Source: Nannochloropsis oceanica (lineage: Eukaryota > Sar > Eustigmatophyceae > Eustigmatales > Monodopsidaceae). Taken from it: a stretch of DNA of 64,000 bases. The stretch spans positions 558,001 to 622,000 of the forward strand of contig CP038121.1 in the NCBI GenBank assembly GCA_004519485.1, given 5' to 3'. The notes beneath the pieces are model-generated. The model was given only the letters and a program-made list of their open reading frames with translations. It did no database searches and was not told the DNA's origin. A program made the translations under genes and the position numbers. Of the stretch, positions 22,645-34,570 are shown one piece after another (position 1 is the first letter of the stretch; each line of letters starts with the position of its first letter).

Positions 22645-24069
22645 ACAGGGGTGGGTGGGAATGAAGGAGGAAGGGTGGGAGATGTATATGCATATTTCTA
22701 TGGCTTGGAATGAGTAAGTGAGAAAAGCACTTTAGTGAGTGGTGGAATGTCAAGGGCGAGGAGCCTCCAGGGAAGCCGAAAGCGGGACCTCCGCCACTGC
22801 CAACCTCCAACAGCAGTAGCTGTAAGATACGCTGACGGCCAGTCGAAAAGTGAGACTAATAGAGAGACAGAAACCGACCCAGCGGGGCAGGCAACCAGAA
22901 AGGCAACACCCGAAGTACCCCTTTTGAGACTTCAAATGCACAGGAAAGAAACTGGCACGAAGAAAAGTACCTCCCAGCACACAAGTAAACCAAATGCCTT
23001 TGAGGCTACAATCGTTACAATTTGAAGTCTCTTTGTGTCGTTTCTTTCTATCAAGCTCTGTTATGGTTAGATTTATTGTTACCGTTTATTGCTTGCGTTG
23101 TGGGGGGGTTAAAGGGCACATGTCCGCTACGGTGGCTGATGTGGTAGACATAGGGCAAATATATCCATTCCTATCCTTCCCTGCTCCCCAATCTCCCTCT
23201 GAGGGGCTGTGTGTCTCATTCTGCATGGCCTTCCTCCCTTTTCTCGAAACAGCTCGACATCTGTTAGTCTTTATAAATCATTCTCTCTCCGTCCTCTCAT
23301 CACATTGTCATGTTCTCAATCTATATTTACATTCAATTTCCATGTCCCAAAACACATGAATCAAAAAACATTTCCACTCTAATTATTTCTCCACCATCGT
23401 GCCAACCACATGCACGCATAGAGGCAGGGCGACGGCTCGATGGTTTTCCCCTTCGCTTTCCCTGTCTGCAAAGCGGTGGTGGAGGTGCTTCCACTTTCCC
23501 ACCGTCGGCTTTTTAATCCTTGTCTTTTTCCTCTGCCCGATCAGGCACAGTCATGCTCAACCTCTTCTTTCTCCTCTTCCGTATCGTTGTCGTCAATTGT
23601 GATCCTTACTCCTGTACTGTCTATGTCTCTTTCGACAGTACTTCCTCCATACACTCCATACATTGCCTTCCCTCTCATCTTATAATTGATCGCTAGTCCG
23701 CGTTCTCTTCTCTCTTTCTTTGTCGCCTGCGCTTTTGTGTATTTGTCTTTCCTTCGACCCAGGCAGGACAAAGGCCGCCGGGCCACTCCCAGGAGTGCCG
23801 CAGCTTTAGCCAAGCCGTGTCTGTTTGCCATTTCTTCCACCCGAATCGAGGCATTTCACTCCTGCCTTCTTCGGTTGTGAGTTTTCCATCTCTCGGGCAA
23901 ATGCGTCAGACACAAAGCAGGCCAGTCGGGACATCAGATATGTCGCATTTTTTAATTACCACCTGTCAGTGTCATAGAACGCCTAGCGTGTGTGTCCGAC
24001 TCTCTTTTCTCGAGAACGCCTTGCGTGTGTGTCCGACTCCTCCCTCCCTCCCTTCCTCTCTCGTCTACC
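22645..24069. other. intergenic, no gene recognised
   Basis: About 1.4 kb between the Rab stop and the stop of the convergent chalcone-isomerase-fold gene. The sequence is C/T-rich in the middle. No exon chain or domain is seen on either strand. Confidence 0.4.
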
Positions 24070-26406
24070 CTATCGGTGCGCTGTGGTGGCCATGGTGCGC
24101 CTCAGGTAAGCGTCCCATTCGTGCTTGCTCCTCTCAAGCGCCAAGTGCCGCATCGACCCTCCCCCACGACGCAGCCTTTCCTGGAATCGGCGCCGGCTGC
24201 CGGGCAGGGACATGAGCATGAGCAGGCCGTAGGCGAGGAGGAGGACGACGCACCACCTCCTCGAAGCTTTGTGGGCGACCACGTCCTTGGGCTCCTCCCG
24301 CGGAATGTAGTACTGCTCTTCCTCCCCCTCTTCCTCCTCCTCTTTTTTGCCAGACGGTCCTTCACGGTGCTTGCGGGCAGCGGCAGAGAGGCGGCGGAGG
24401 GGCTGGAGGATGAGTGTGGAGGGGGATGAGAGGACGGCACGCCAGCTGCTGGTGGTACTACTGGCGGTCGTCAGGGCCTCGGCGGCGACGGCAGCACCCG
24501 CGGCTGCGTCCAGATCTGCCTGTTTGTTGTGGTTGCCGTGTCTTGGTGCCTCCTGCTCCTCTTTCTGCTCCTGTTCTTGCTCCTTCTTCTCGTCCTCGTC
24601 CTCATCTGCCCCCCTGAGATAGACTTGCTCCAAGCCTTGCAGCCCGGGGCTACTGCTGTCCTTGGCGGCTGGGGGATGGGGAAAAGACGACACGCCCGCA
24701 GGCCGAATATGGCTGGGGAGGTGAGGGGGTGCGTGGTGGGCGGGGGAGGGATGGGAAACGGGGGAAGAGGAGGAGGAGGAGGAGGAGGAGGAGGAGGAGG
24801 AGGAGGAGGAGGAGGAAAAGAGGGTGCTGGGGTGGTGGCAGTAAGCGGCCAGGCGGTCGCGCTTGCGGGGGATGGGGGAGGCGGAGACCGAGGCGGCGGC
24901 GTGGGCCAGGAAAGCGGGGTACTGCGTGACAAAGCCCTTCTTGGCCTGGAGGTGGGTCGGGCAGGGGGAGGAAAGGGAAGGGGGGAGGGAAGAGGAGGGG
25001 GAGAGAGGAGGAGTGGGAGGACGTGAGTTGAAAACGAGGGCAAACAAGAGCGCACCAGTGACAGACAGCCACAACGATGACCCCTTTCATTCCCATTCCT
25101 CCTTCTTTCCTTGGCTGGCACCAACAAGTCCACCTACCTGCGGTGAGATCGGGTCGTCGTTCACGTAGTTGGCGAACAGCTCCTGGGCCAGCGCGTGGTT
25201 GCTGAAAGCCTCCACCAGCCTGCCGTTAAGCCGGACCTCGAGCACGTCCTCGGCGCTCCAGGTAAACAAAAGCTCGGTCCCCTTGGAGCAGCACCGGCTG
25301 GCCAGGGCGTGCTTGAACGAGGCCTCCAAGAAGAGCGCCTTGGCTTCGGGCTCCATGTTCCAGCCGTCCTGTGGTGTAGGAAGGGAGGGAAGAGGGAGGG
25401 AAGGAATGTGAGAGGGTAGCTGGTGAGTGAAAGAGAAAAGGTGTGCTACGTTTCCCTTCTTTCCTCCCTGGCCCAATTGCTTCGCTCCCTCTCAATTCCC
25501 TTTCATCCTTCGTGCTCTTGTTCTCCTTCTTCTTGCCCCCGTGTCATTACCTCGAGGGCGCCCTTCATCGTGGAGGCCTTGAGGGGGATCAGGAGCTTGA
25601 TGTATAGCGACCGCGAGTACTTCACCGGGTCCTGGACCAAATAGATTGGAAGGGAGGAAAGAAGAGAGGACAGAAAAGGTAAGCATCTGGTATTAGGGGT
25701 TTGGTTTCTTGCCTCAGCCCTCGTCTGGTTCTCCCTCCCTCCTTCAGTTATCACACGCCTGCACGCGCGCACGCACCTGTCCGCTCATCATGGCCTGGAA
25801 AAAGGTCTCGTTCTGCTGCAGGCTGGCCACGTCCTGGCCGTGGAAGGGGCGGAGGACGGGGGACGCGGCGGCACGGTGCGTGTCGATGTAGAGGGCCACC
25901 TGATAAATGTTGAGACCAAAGAAGCGGAAGGCGCCCCCGCCCATGAACACCTGGATGAAGGGGGGAAAGGAGGGGGGTGGGAGGAAAAGAGGAATGGGGG
26001 ATAAGAGGTGGAGGGTTGGAGAACCAAAAGAGGGGGGAGGAGGGAGGGAGGGAGGGGGTGCTTACCTGCTGGTGTGCATCCTGGTGGCTGTCGGCAAGGA
26101 AGAGGCCCATATCGGCCGGGAACCTCAGGCCTGAGGCCACGTCCAGGACCGTGTGGCTGCCATCCGTAGCGTGCACACTGTCCGAGGGGAGGGAGGGGGG
26201 AAGGGAGGGAGAGAGGGGTGGATTTGAGTGAGACGGACGCCGGCGGGCTCTAAACACACATGAGGTCCAGCTACAGCAAGTCCCCTGGTAAGGAACCCTC
26301 TGCACTAGCTTCCCCCCCCAGCACTCACACGCTCCTTTTGTCCCCGGCCCCTCTCGGTCCTCCTCCTTTTCCTCCTGCGACTGCCAGGCCTTGGCTACCT
26401 CTGCTC

Positions 26407-26439
<33 letters not shown>

Positions 26440-27843
26440 ACCGCCGCCTCGGCATCGAAGAAGGGCCGGTACTCGATCAGGCGGAAGGCGCGGGAGGCGT
26501 TGGCGGCGGCAGGATGGCCGCAGCTCTCCGTCCTCACACGGCCCCCATCACGGATTAGGCAGATGCTGGGGATGGAGGGATAAGATACAAGGGAAAAGAG
26601 GAAGGGGGGAGAAGAGGCCAGGGGGGAGTGAGATAAAGAGGGGAAGGACGACGGACATGATGAGATGAGATAAGAGGGGGATGAGGCAATAAAGAGGGAC
26701 GCCCAGGCAATAAGCACGGCATATACAGATATTGCACAAGTCTCCGCAAAAATCACAGCGAAAAAATTGTCGCTGCTTTTACCCCTCACTCTTTCCCTCT
26801 CTCTCTCCCTCCCTCCCTCTTTCACGCCACCAAAACGTACCGGCCGTGATCCTGGGAGATGCGGCCCGAGGGCTCCAAATCCCAGCCCTTGGCCCCGCGG
26901 GAAGTACACTTGGATACCCATACCTAGATAAAGGGACAGAGGGGTAGAAGGCAAGGAGAGAAGAACAGGGTGAGGAGGAAAGCGGGAGGGACAGATAGAT
27001 GGGATTGACGCCTGCATGCATTTTCATTTTATCCATACTCCCACTCTCCACCCTTCCGCCCCTCCCTCCCTCCCTCTCTCACCTCCGACGTTTTCCTGAA
27101 ACTGTTCCTCCGTGCCAAGCACTCTGCATTTTTGCCTGCCTCCTCGCTGGCCCATGTGGCCCCTAGCTGCCGCCCAGACATGAGCTCGAGAGTGTACCTG
27201 CACTCAACAAGGGGGGAGGGGAGGGAGGGAATGAGGGATGAGGCAAGTGAGTCTTCTCGGCCCCACGCAAGGCAGCTACTAAGAGCCATACATTTAACCC
27301 TTGGTCCCTCCTTTCCCTCCTCTGGTCCCACCTCTTGTTCGCCTCCTCCTCCTTCTTCTTGCTGGCTTCTGCCCGCACGCCCCACAGGTTGGCGTCGCCG
27401 CAGGGCATCATCAGGCCCACATCCCCCACGCACAGCTCGTCCCGCGGGTCCTGCACCCAGTATAATCGACCCTGATGCTCGATCTCCGCGCCCTAGTCAT
27501 GTCGATCATGAGGGAGAGGGGAAAGGAAAAGAAGGCAGGAGGGTTAGGAAACTGCACTCCGACTTTCATGTCATATTCTTCCCTTTTTTCTCCCTTCCTT
27601 TGACCCTTACTTACTTCCCTACCCATCCCATCACTCTTCCAGACCCATTGCTCCCCTTTATATGCATACCTCGCGAACCAAGGAGATAAAGTCCTCCTGG
27701 GCATCCGTGTGGCTCGTGGGGCAGGCTGTCAAGGCACACACCAAGGCCAGTTGCAGCCACACCGCCGCCTTGGGCCGGGCACGAGGACCTGTCGGCGGGC
27801 CTGCCACCAGGGCTAGGGCGCGCTTCAATGTTTGTAGTATCAT
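24070..27843 (-). CDS. chalcone-isomerase-fold (CHI-like) membrane protein
   Basis: Ten exons on the minus strand (27670-27843, 27332-27492, 27083-27197, 26841-26923, 26329-26565, 26066-26177, 25777-25950, 25551-25631, 25138-25368, 24070-24945) sum to exactly 748 codons. The N-terminus ends in a signal-like helix (AAVWLQLALVCALTACPTSH). A domain of about 200 residues that I do not recognise follows (IEHQGRLYWVQDPRDELCVG, DLEPSGRISQDHGRICLIRD). Exons 6-9 carry the CHI fold: VLDVASGLRFPADMGLFLAD, FRFFGLNIYQVALYIDTH, SRSLYIKLLIPLKASTMKG, ELLFTWSAEDVLEVRLNG and NYVNDDPISPQ. CHI-like proteins bind fatty acids or polyketides. The long last exon has a poly-Ser run, an acidic part and a membrane helix (WCVVLLLAYGLLMLMSL), so it looks like a type I membrane protein. 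A Ser-coding CTG/CAG run lies at 26402-26437. Confidence 0.7.
24764..24815 (+). repeat. (GGA)n repeat coding poly-Ser on the minus strand
   Basis: About 50 bases of GGAGGAGGA within the last exon of the CHI-like gene. In the coding direction this is TCC repeated, giving a run of about 18 serines. Confidence 0.85.
26402..26437 (-). repeat. trinucleotide (AGC)n run coding poly-Ser, next to an alternative splice donor
   Basis: On the coding strand the exon reads GCG GTAAGC AGC AGC..., so a donor-like GTAAGC sits just before the repeat. Splicing there would be phase 0 and would not match the next exon, which needs phase 2. Reading through to the GTGAGT at 26323-26328 restores the frame. The repeat is therefore probably translated. 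Confidence 0.6.
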
Positions 27844-29829
27844 TCTATCCAAATCGTTCTCTTGTCTACTCTACTGCGGATGCTGCCGAGGAATGAAGGC
27901 AGTCCCCTTATCGCAGGCGTGTCGAGGCGGACGTGTTAGGGAGTTGATGCGCGCCGGCTTGTGAGTGGCCAGCTAGACCCTTTCTCCTCTTTCCGTCTCT
28001 TGTATCGCTCTGTGTCGATGGTTATGGTAGGTGCAATAGTTGAAATGTGTCAGTTTTGTGGCAATGCAAGCTGCCAGCAAGCCCGCGCATGGAGGACGGG
28101 CTAAGACATCAAGCGTGGCTCTCTCCCAAAATCGTGTCGAGTTCGACCGTGCCCTTGCTTTCGGTGCCAGTCGCGGCTCTGATGGGTGCACGACCGGCTG
28201 TCGTGTCATGTCTGAGAACGAGGGGAAGGGCGGCCCAGTTTAAGGAAAGAGGGCAGCCACTATCAGTAGGATAGAGGCGGCGTGGCCTGAAAAGAAGGAA
28301 GAAGCACAACAACAACGACAAGCGTGCGGCTGCAGCGCTGCAGGCAACATCATGAGCAGCAGCTTTAAGTCGGGCACTAAATCCCACGGCATATTGCTGG
28401 GGTCAGGCACGCGCGCTTGACCCTGAGCTGAAAACGCACACCCTTCACTTCAAGGGAAAGAAAGCCACGACACACCAATCGGAGTAAGAGAAAAAAGGAA
28501 AAGTAGGGAGAGAGTATCCTGGCGTGTCACGCGGAGGCTTTGAGATTACACACGGGGCCTGCAGGGTTCCAATAAAGATGCATGGACATATTTATACTTC
28601 CTGTAATGTACATAACAAGGCAGGGCACCAGGTAAAGCTGCCTTGAGGCCCCTTCAGGCAAGACTTGCACTCGATCACGATCGATCCAAATTTGTGACAC
28701 CACTTTGAAGTGCCACGGTGCTCGCTTCACCTTGCTTTTTCTTCAGGAGCGTGGCGTTGTTCGTTGTTGGAAGGGCGTCGTTTTCACCTAAACTTGTTGT
28801 TGAGACGGCTGTCTCTCTCGTATTATTTCCCCGTCATCACAACCACTGCACGCAGCCCAGATAGTGGTCGCCCTTACTTTTTCTTTCATTGTCCTCCGAG
28901 CCAAGCCTGCTGATTCAAGTCCACGACACACATTGCACATAATGCAAACAACGCAGTTACGGCGGCACGAGCAGCCAATCGGTACATGACAGAATCATGT
29001 TGAAGCTTAGTCGATGCTTGGCTCTAGATATGTGGTATAATCGTGGGGGAGAAATGCTGTGCAGCATATAAAATGAAGCCTCTTACGAGGAATCCGCCCC
29101 TTCCTCCCCCGCCACTCCTCGGGCAAAAGTGACCCCATGAGAGTCATTCTCTTTTTATTGTGTCATCCGTCTTTTGAAAATGCTCATCAACTTGCTCCGT
29201 TCGCTCTTAAGGCAGATGATTCACTGAAGTTTGAGAGGGGAAGTCAGCACTGACTAAGCCACATGTCACCCAGATAGCACCCACAGATTAAATACATGCG
29301 TGCATTGCAATTTTTGTTCTACAATATTTTGGTCGGAAATGATTGAGTTGGAGCCCGACGGACAGCTCACCTCACATAAGCAGCAGGATGAAAACGGACT
29401 AAGTCATTTTTTCTACACGTCGGGACTGACTTTGTGGCTCACTAGTAGGAGATTAAGTCGTAAGCCGTTCAAAAGCTATCCATAAGGTGGAAAGAAGAGC
29501 TTGGAACGAACTAATCATTCCAAGCTGATTGCCGTTGATCCGATTATCCAATTCTTCAGTGCTGTCGGGACGTTTGTGCTGGGACATGAAACACCAAAAT
29601 AATCCCATCCCGTCAAACTCCAGACTTGTGAGGCATGGCGCAATTCAATGGCCTCCAAGCCCCGCAAAGTACTTGAACCCATTTCAGAGTTAGAAACGTC
29701 GGTCAATTTACTCATGCATCACTTCATAAGTTGCGTGGAGAAAGCGCTGACCGAAAGTTGCATTTGCCCCTTTCTCACTCACTTTTGCGGTGGCAGTGAC
29801 TAGTTCTTTTTGCCGTTCCTACATCCCTC
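27844..29829. other. 2-kb gene-poor stretch
   Basis: The left end is the upstream region of the CHI-like gene. Short open frames at 28040-28274, 28710-28913, 29300-29485 and 29515-29715 have no recognised motif and no splice partners. I see no tRNA-like cloverleaf and call no gene. Confidence 0.4.
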
Positions 29830-30215
29830 TAGAACTATTGCATGCAACCTGCGTCCTCTAGGACTTGCATACGAGGGGGAGCCTTCCAACAATAAATTGT
29901 TGCCTATTCACCCCTTATTCATTGTCCGAGTTTTACTAGCGACTTTGACAGTTTTTTTTACCAGGCAAAGTCCCCGGACGGCCCACACAGGGCCAGGAGG
30001 AGGGGGGGAAGGAGGATAAAAGAGGAGGTCAGCGGGAACGCTACACATAGAGTGTCCGCATATCTTGCCGCGGTTGACCAAACCGAAGATCATGGGGACG
30101 AGCTTCCCCACGGACCATACTCGTGTACACCCGTAGGATGTTACGTGCCCCATTGCCGTCCCGAGACACAAAGTGTTCAAAGGTGTCACACCAACAAAGT
30201 CCTCGGATGGCCCGC
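29830..30215 (-). mobile_element. Fanzor/TnpB relic, copy B (C-terminal end plus 3' flank)
   Basis: Read on the minus strand, 30215 to 30041 encodes the end of a TnpB/Fanzor-type RNA-guided nuclease: RGLCWCDT, then VSRDGNGARNILRVY, the RuvC-III motif whose Asp is the third catalytic acid, then a short basic tail and a stop at 30041-30043. The matching zinc-finger cysteine of copy A (CDTC) is Phe here. Similarity to copy A (62659-63062) continues for about 210 bases past the stop, ending at TTCTA near 29830. Everything upstream of the RGL motif is replaced by a polypyrimidine tract, so only the 3' end of the element survives. Confidence 0.7.
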
Positions 30216-30625
30216 CCATGACCTCCTCCTCTGCCTCGTCCTCGTCCTCCTCCGCCTCCTCCTCCTCTGCTTCCACCGCCTCCGCCCCCTCCTCCTCCTC
30301 CGCCTCCTCCGCCTCCGCCTCCTCCTCCCCTTTCCCTTCATTCTCCTCCCCCTTTTCCTCCTCCACCTTCCCCCCCTCCTCCTCCTCTGCTTCAACCGCC
30401 TCCTCCTCCTCCTCCCCTTCTCCTTCCACCCCCTCCTCGTCTCCCTCCTCCTCCCCCTCCTCCTCCTTCCCCTTCTTCTTCTTCCTCTTCCTCCTCTCCT
30501 TCTTCTTCTTCCTCTTCTTTTTCTTCTTCTTCTTCCTCTTCCTCTTCTTCTTCTTCCTCTTTTTCTTCTTCCTCTTTTTCTTCTTCTTCTTGTTTGTCTC
30601 TTCTTCCTCTTCTTCCTCTCCTCCT

Positions 30626-30657
<32 letters not shown>

Positions 30658-30700
30658 TTCTCCTCCTCCTTCTCGTCCTCCTCCTCCCCCTCTTGCTCCT
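30216..30700 (+). repeat. 480-base polypyrimidine tract, (CTC/CTT)n
   Basis: From about 30216 to 30700 the plus strand is almost only C and T, mostly TCC, CCT, CTT and TTC triplets with very few purines. It abuts the broken 5' edge of the Fanzor relic. All frames through it code only Ser/Leu/Phe/Pro or Glu/Lys/Arg runs, so I do not treat it as coding. Confidence 0.85.
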
Positions 30701-31365
30701 CTGCCGCAGCGACTTCTGGAGACATAGCAAAGAAAAACGTCATGACGCCAGTCTCGTCCCCTTCTTCCATTTCCTCCTGCTCCGATGACGATTCCTCGTC
30801 GACTGACACCGAAGCCTCTACGCAGCAGCCCTCAAAGGGATAGTACTCCGCCTGCCACGCATGCCACCAAGAAGCCGACCCACTCGTCCTCTGTGTCCTC
30901 CTCGTCCCTGGCCTCTACGACCACATCGACGTGGACAGGTCACCCAGAAGCTGTTTACTTCCCTCATTCAAAATGCCGTGCACCCTCTTGACATGCGTTG
31001 ATACGTGCAATCAGGAAGCCCAACCGGAGAAAGCGCTTGCACAACCTCAGCATATTAGCTGACGCCTTAGATATATCTCATCACAATATCAAAACCCATC
31101 CTGAGGGAGCTACCTCTCTTTCCATGAGCTTCGAGAGCCTCAACGTGAGAGACGAGGGTAGTTTAAGGGGAGAGTTCATGTCGGTGATCCGATATGCGAT
31201 TGTGGCCACCAACTGAAAAACAACCCGGAAGTGCGCGCCCGTCCCCTGTATTGGCTTTCAATTAATTCTCACGTCTTTTCCGCTCTCATTCGCCTTCAGG
31301 TCAAATACAATCAAGGCGGGCAGTGCATCCGCGTATATAGAGACCGCCAGCACAAGCCACGCATT
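30701..31365. other. region upstream of the mitochondrial carrier, no gene called
   Basis: Open stretches (for example 30998-31216, coding SILADALDISHHNIKTHPEG) are short and unmatched. The part from about 31220 is the likely 5' region of the carrier gene. Confidence 0.35.
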
Positions 31366-32834
31366 ATGCCCACAACAGGTCCTGTTCCCCCCTCACCCCA
31401 ACCTCCACATGTCCATGCCACGAGCGCCGCAGCAGCAAAGGTGGTGTTGCTCCCAACTCCTGTCACCTTTGCCATCGCCATGGCAAGTGGTGTCTCTGGT
31501 TGGCTCTTTGTTCATCCTGCAGACGTCGTCAAGGTCAGTGTGGTGACGGGTGCTTTTGCCTCCGTTATGTGTGCCCGCTTGACTAAATCCCTCCATTGCG
31601 GCCGCCACATCTCCCTTTCCACGCTCTCCTTCAGGTTCGAATGCAGCTCTCGGGCAAATCTGGAGGAGGCATGGTGCTGACGGCACAAAACATCATGAAA
31701 CAAGAAGGCTTTGCAGGTACGACGCGGGGTGGGTGTGGGTGTGGGGGGGGCGCCGCAGACGCGGCCCATCGGCCTCTCCGAGCGAGCAGGAAGGCTCCAA
31801 TGGCTTCATCAACCCGACTCGCCATCAACAGCATGAGCCTTCTATGGGTTTCTGGTGTCTTTTTGTATCGCTGCTCAATAGCAATGCCACGTCGCATCAT
31901 GTATGTGTTCCCGCGCACCATGCCTGCAATGTTTCTCCCCATCTTTTACCTTCTCCTCTTTCGTCTTTAGCCTCGATCAGACGCAGCAGGAGCTCGGACT
32001 TTCGCCTCCTCAGATTACATATTGATTCTTCATTATATGGTTCGGTGTTCATCGTCTTACTTGTTCTCCATCTCATGAATATCTCATGGTTATCCCTCTT
32101 GCTCCTTCTCTTTCCCCCCCCCCCAAGGCCTGTACAGCGGGCTGTCCGCGGCCATTGCGCGTCAGATGAGCTACACCACCTTGCGCCTGGGGTTCTTCGA
32201 TGAGATCAAAGCCCTTGTCGCTCAGCAACAGATCCAAGAAAGCGGCTTCACCCGCTCCATGTCGGCCATGACGGCCGGTGCCTGCGCCTCATTCCTGGCC
32301 TGTCCTGTCGAAGTCTGTCTTGTTAGAATGCAGGCCGACGGCAAACTGCCCAAGGCGGAGCAGCGGGGCTACAAGCACGTAGGTGACGCCTTATTGCGCG
32401 TAGCAAAGGAGGAGGGCGTACTCACCTATTGGCGAGGGGCAGGGCCGACCGTGTTACGGGCCATGGTGGTCTCCACCACCCAGCTAGGCACTTATGACCA
32501 GGCAAAGGTGACCTTTCAAGAGGGAGGCATGCCCGACGGCACAGGCCTCCATTTGGCCTCGTCCCTGACGGCAGGTTTGGTGTATTCCCTTGCCTCACTG
32601 CCTTTGGACACGGCCAAGACGCGGATGCAGACTCAGGGGGCGCCGAGCACACAAGGAGGGCAGTTGTTGTACAGGTCCACGGGGCAGACGCTCATGAAGA
32701 TTGCGGCAGAGGAAGGGGTGCGCGGGTTGTGGAAGGGCTTCGGTGCCTACTTCTTGCGAGGAGGGGGGCATACGGTCTTCATGTTCTTGTTTTATGAGCA
32801 ATACCGTGCTTTCGCAAAGTCATTTTATGTGTAA
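31366..32834 (+). CDS. mitochondrial carrier (SLC25), oxoglutarate/malate type
   Basis: Three exons, 31366-31533, 31635-31716 and 32128-32834, give 318 residues in clean phase. The three-fold carrier repeat is complete: PADVVKVRMQL in repeat 1, PVEVCLVRMQADGK in repeat 2 and PLDTAKTRMQTQG in repeat 3, each followed by the EG/G-type turn (KQEGFAGLYSGLSAA, KEEGVLTYWRGAGPT, AEEGVRGLWKGFGA). The protein exchanges metabolites across the inner mitochondrial membrane. The RQMSYTTLRLGFFDEIK helix after repeat 1 and the RAMVVSTTQLGTYDQAK helix after repeat 2 resemble the 2-oxoglutarate/malate carrier (SLC25A11) and its uncoupling/dicarboxylate relatives. The substrate is inferred. The start ATG gives a 37-residue Pro/Ala-rich leader. 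Confidence 0.85.
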
Positions 32835-33493
32835 AGTGAATCGCTTAGCTTAGGGATACATGGGGACGAGTACAAGGTAGCGGAGGGGGTGTGGAAAAGT
32901 GAGAACAATTTTGATTGAAACCATCGCGCCGCCCGCTACGGTAGGGATGAACTGTGTGAGGCTGTATGCCATCAGGGCCTGTGTCGGGAGGTATTCGATG
33001 GAAAGAAAAAAAAAGTAAGTTCAACAACGGCTTGTTCCTGTTGACTGACAGCTTTACGTTGCCGTGCTTTGAGTGAGTGGTGTCTCGCGTAACATTATCC
33101 AAATCCACAGCTCTAAGGAACAGGTCTCTATCAAGTGCTTGTGCTGCCTGATCTTAGTCTTTGCGGAGGAAAAGCGGCACAGTCAAAACGCTGGCTGACG
33201 TAAGCGTGCTTGGACCATGGACATGGGACCAGGGGTGTGTTGATAAGAAGCAATCAACTCAAGATTTCCGACTATTTCCCCATCCAACGACCCCACATAG
33301 ACGCATTAATTAGGGTGCCATAGGTCTCCAGCCCCTCGAGGTCGTCAGTCCCTCCTCCTTGCACCAGTCACCACCTCCGCTTCCCGCCCTCCGCCTTCCC
33401 GGCCCTCCTATTCCAACCCAACGAGAAGGAGAAGGAGTCGCAGGACCCGCCGCAGCAACCACCTCCAATACCGGGACGGCTACAGGCACGGCC
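32835..33493. other. intergenic, no gene recognised
   Basis: 660 bases between two plus-strand genes. The right half is the likely promoter and 5' leader of the cytochrome b561 gene. Confidence 0.4.
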
Positions 33494-34570
33494 ATGGTAA
33501 ACTACGGGGGAAAAGGCCCGAAGCCCACCACGCACGTCCAAAAGGTGGCCCTGGTGATCGCACATGTCTGCGCTGTGGTCTCAGTCATCCTCGTATCGCG
33601 ATGGGCTAATGGGACGGGGGAAGGCTTCTTGGGGGGATTAGATTGGGGGGACAAGAATTTGGTCTTTAACTATCACCCCGTGCTGATGGTGACCGCCTTC
33701 GTTTTCTCCTTTACGGAGGCTCTGCTGGTGTATCGGACGTTTCCCTTCTCCAAACGGGTCAATAAATCCATCCACCTCGGGTTGCAGACCCTGGCTGTGA
33801 TCCTCGCCAGCGTTGGCTTGCGGGTACGTGGCGGGGATAGGCGGGGCAGAGAGAAAAGGAGGGACGAAAGACGTGCATGGGAGAGAGAGACTGAGGAAGA
33901 CAGACTCCTCAACAATTAAATCATTCTCCCACCCCCCATCTCTTCCTTCCTTCTCCTCTCCCCCCCTCTTGCAGGCGGTCTTCAAGAACCACCAGGAAAC
34001 GAATAAGGCTGACCTCTGGTCTCTTCACTCTTGGCTAGGGCTCGCCGTCTTCATTCTTTTTCTTATCAATTACACCGTCGGAGTGGGCGCCTTCTTCTTT
34101 CAGCTGGCCCCCCTGCCTCTGCGTGCCTCCATCCTGCCCTACCACGTGCTGGTGGGCATCACGCTCTACCTGGCTGCCATCTTCACGGCTCAGACAGGTA
34201 AGGAGGATTAACGAAGGAAGGAGATATGGCGGATAAGGCCTCAGGACGACCAAAGCAGTTTAGGTGAGAGGCTGCAAATCTCACTTACGAAACCCTGCCG
34301 GTTTGGTTGTCTCCCTCCTTTCCCCCTTGCCCAGGCATCGTCGAGAAACTGGCTCTGTCGGGCAAGTGCACCGCCCACTATCCTCCGACCGAGGGAGGGG
34401 TGCATTACTCCTTGCTTAATGACGGCTGTCGCCTCGCCAACTGGATGGGGCTTGTCCTCTTCCTGACTGCCCTCGCCGGGGCCCTGGCCGTGCTCCCTGC
34501 GCAGCATACGCGAGAGGGAGGACGGGGAGGCAGGGGGTCGAGCCAGGTCCTACTGGAGACAGGGGTGTAG
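33494..34570 (+). CDS. cytochrome b561, transmembrane ferric reductase
   Basis: Three exons, 33494-33823, 33975-34197 and 34335-34570, give 262 residues. The hydrophobic core has the b561 pattern with four histidines on successive helices, two pairs for two hemes: FNYHPVLMVTAFVFSF, KSIHLGLQTLAVILASVGL, WSLHSWLGLAVFILF and LPYHVLVGITLYLAA. Two further helices flank the core (KVALVIAHVCAVVSVILV at the N-terminus, WMGLVLFLTALAGALAV at the C-terminus), making the usual six. The family passes electrons from ascorbate across a membrane to monodehydroascorbate or ferric ions. The frame is open upstream of 33494, but that is the first ATG. The C-terminal tail has no sorting motif that I recognise. 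Confidence 0.85.

Noticed and set aside
28040-28274. Two overlapping short open frames upstream of the CHI-like gene
   Set aside because: No recognised motif, no splice partner and no conserved neighbour; probably chance.
30052-30843. Long Leu/Ser/Phe- or Arg/Glu-rich frames through the polypyrimidine tract
   Set aside because: All frames on both strands stay open because the DNA is a simple C/T repeat. The amino acid content is that of the repeat and there is no start, splice site or domain.
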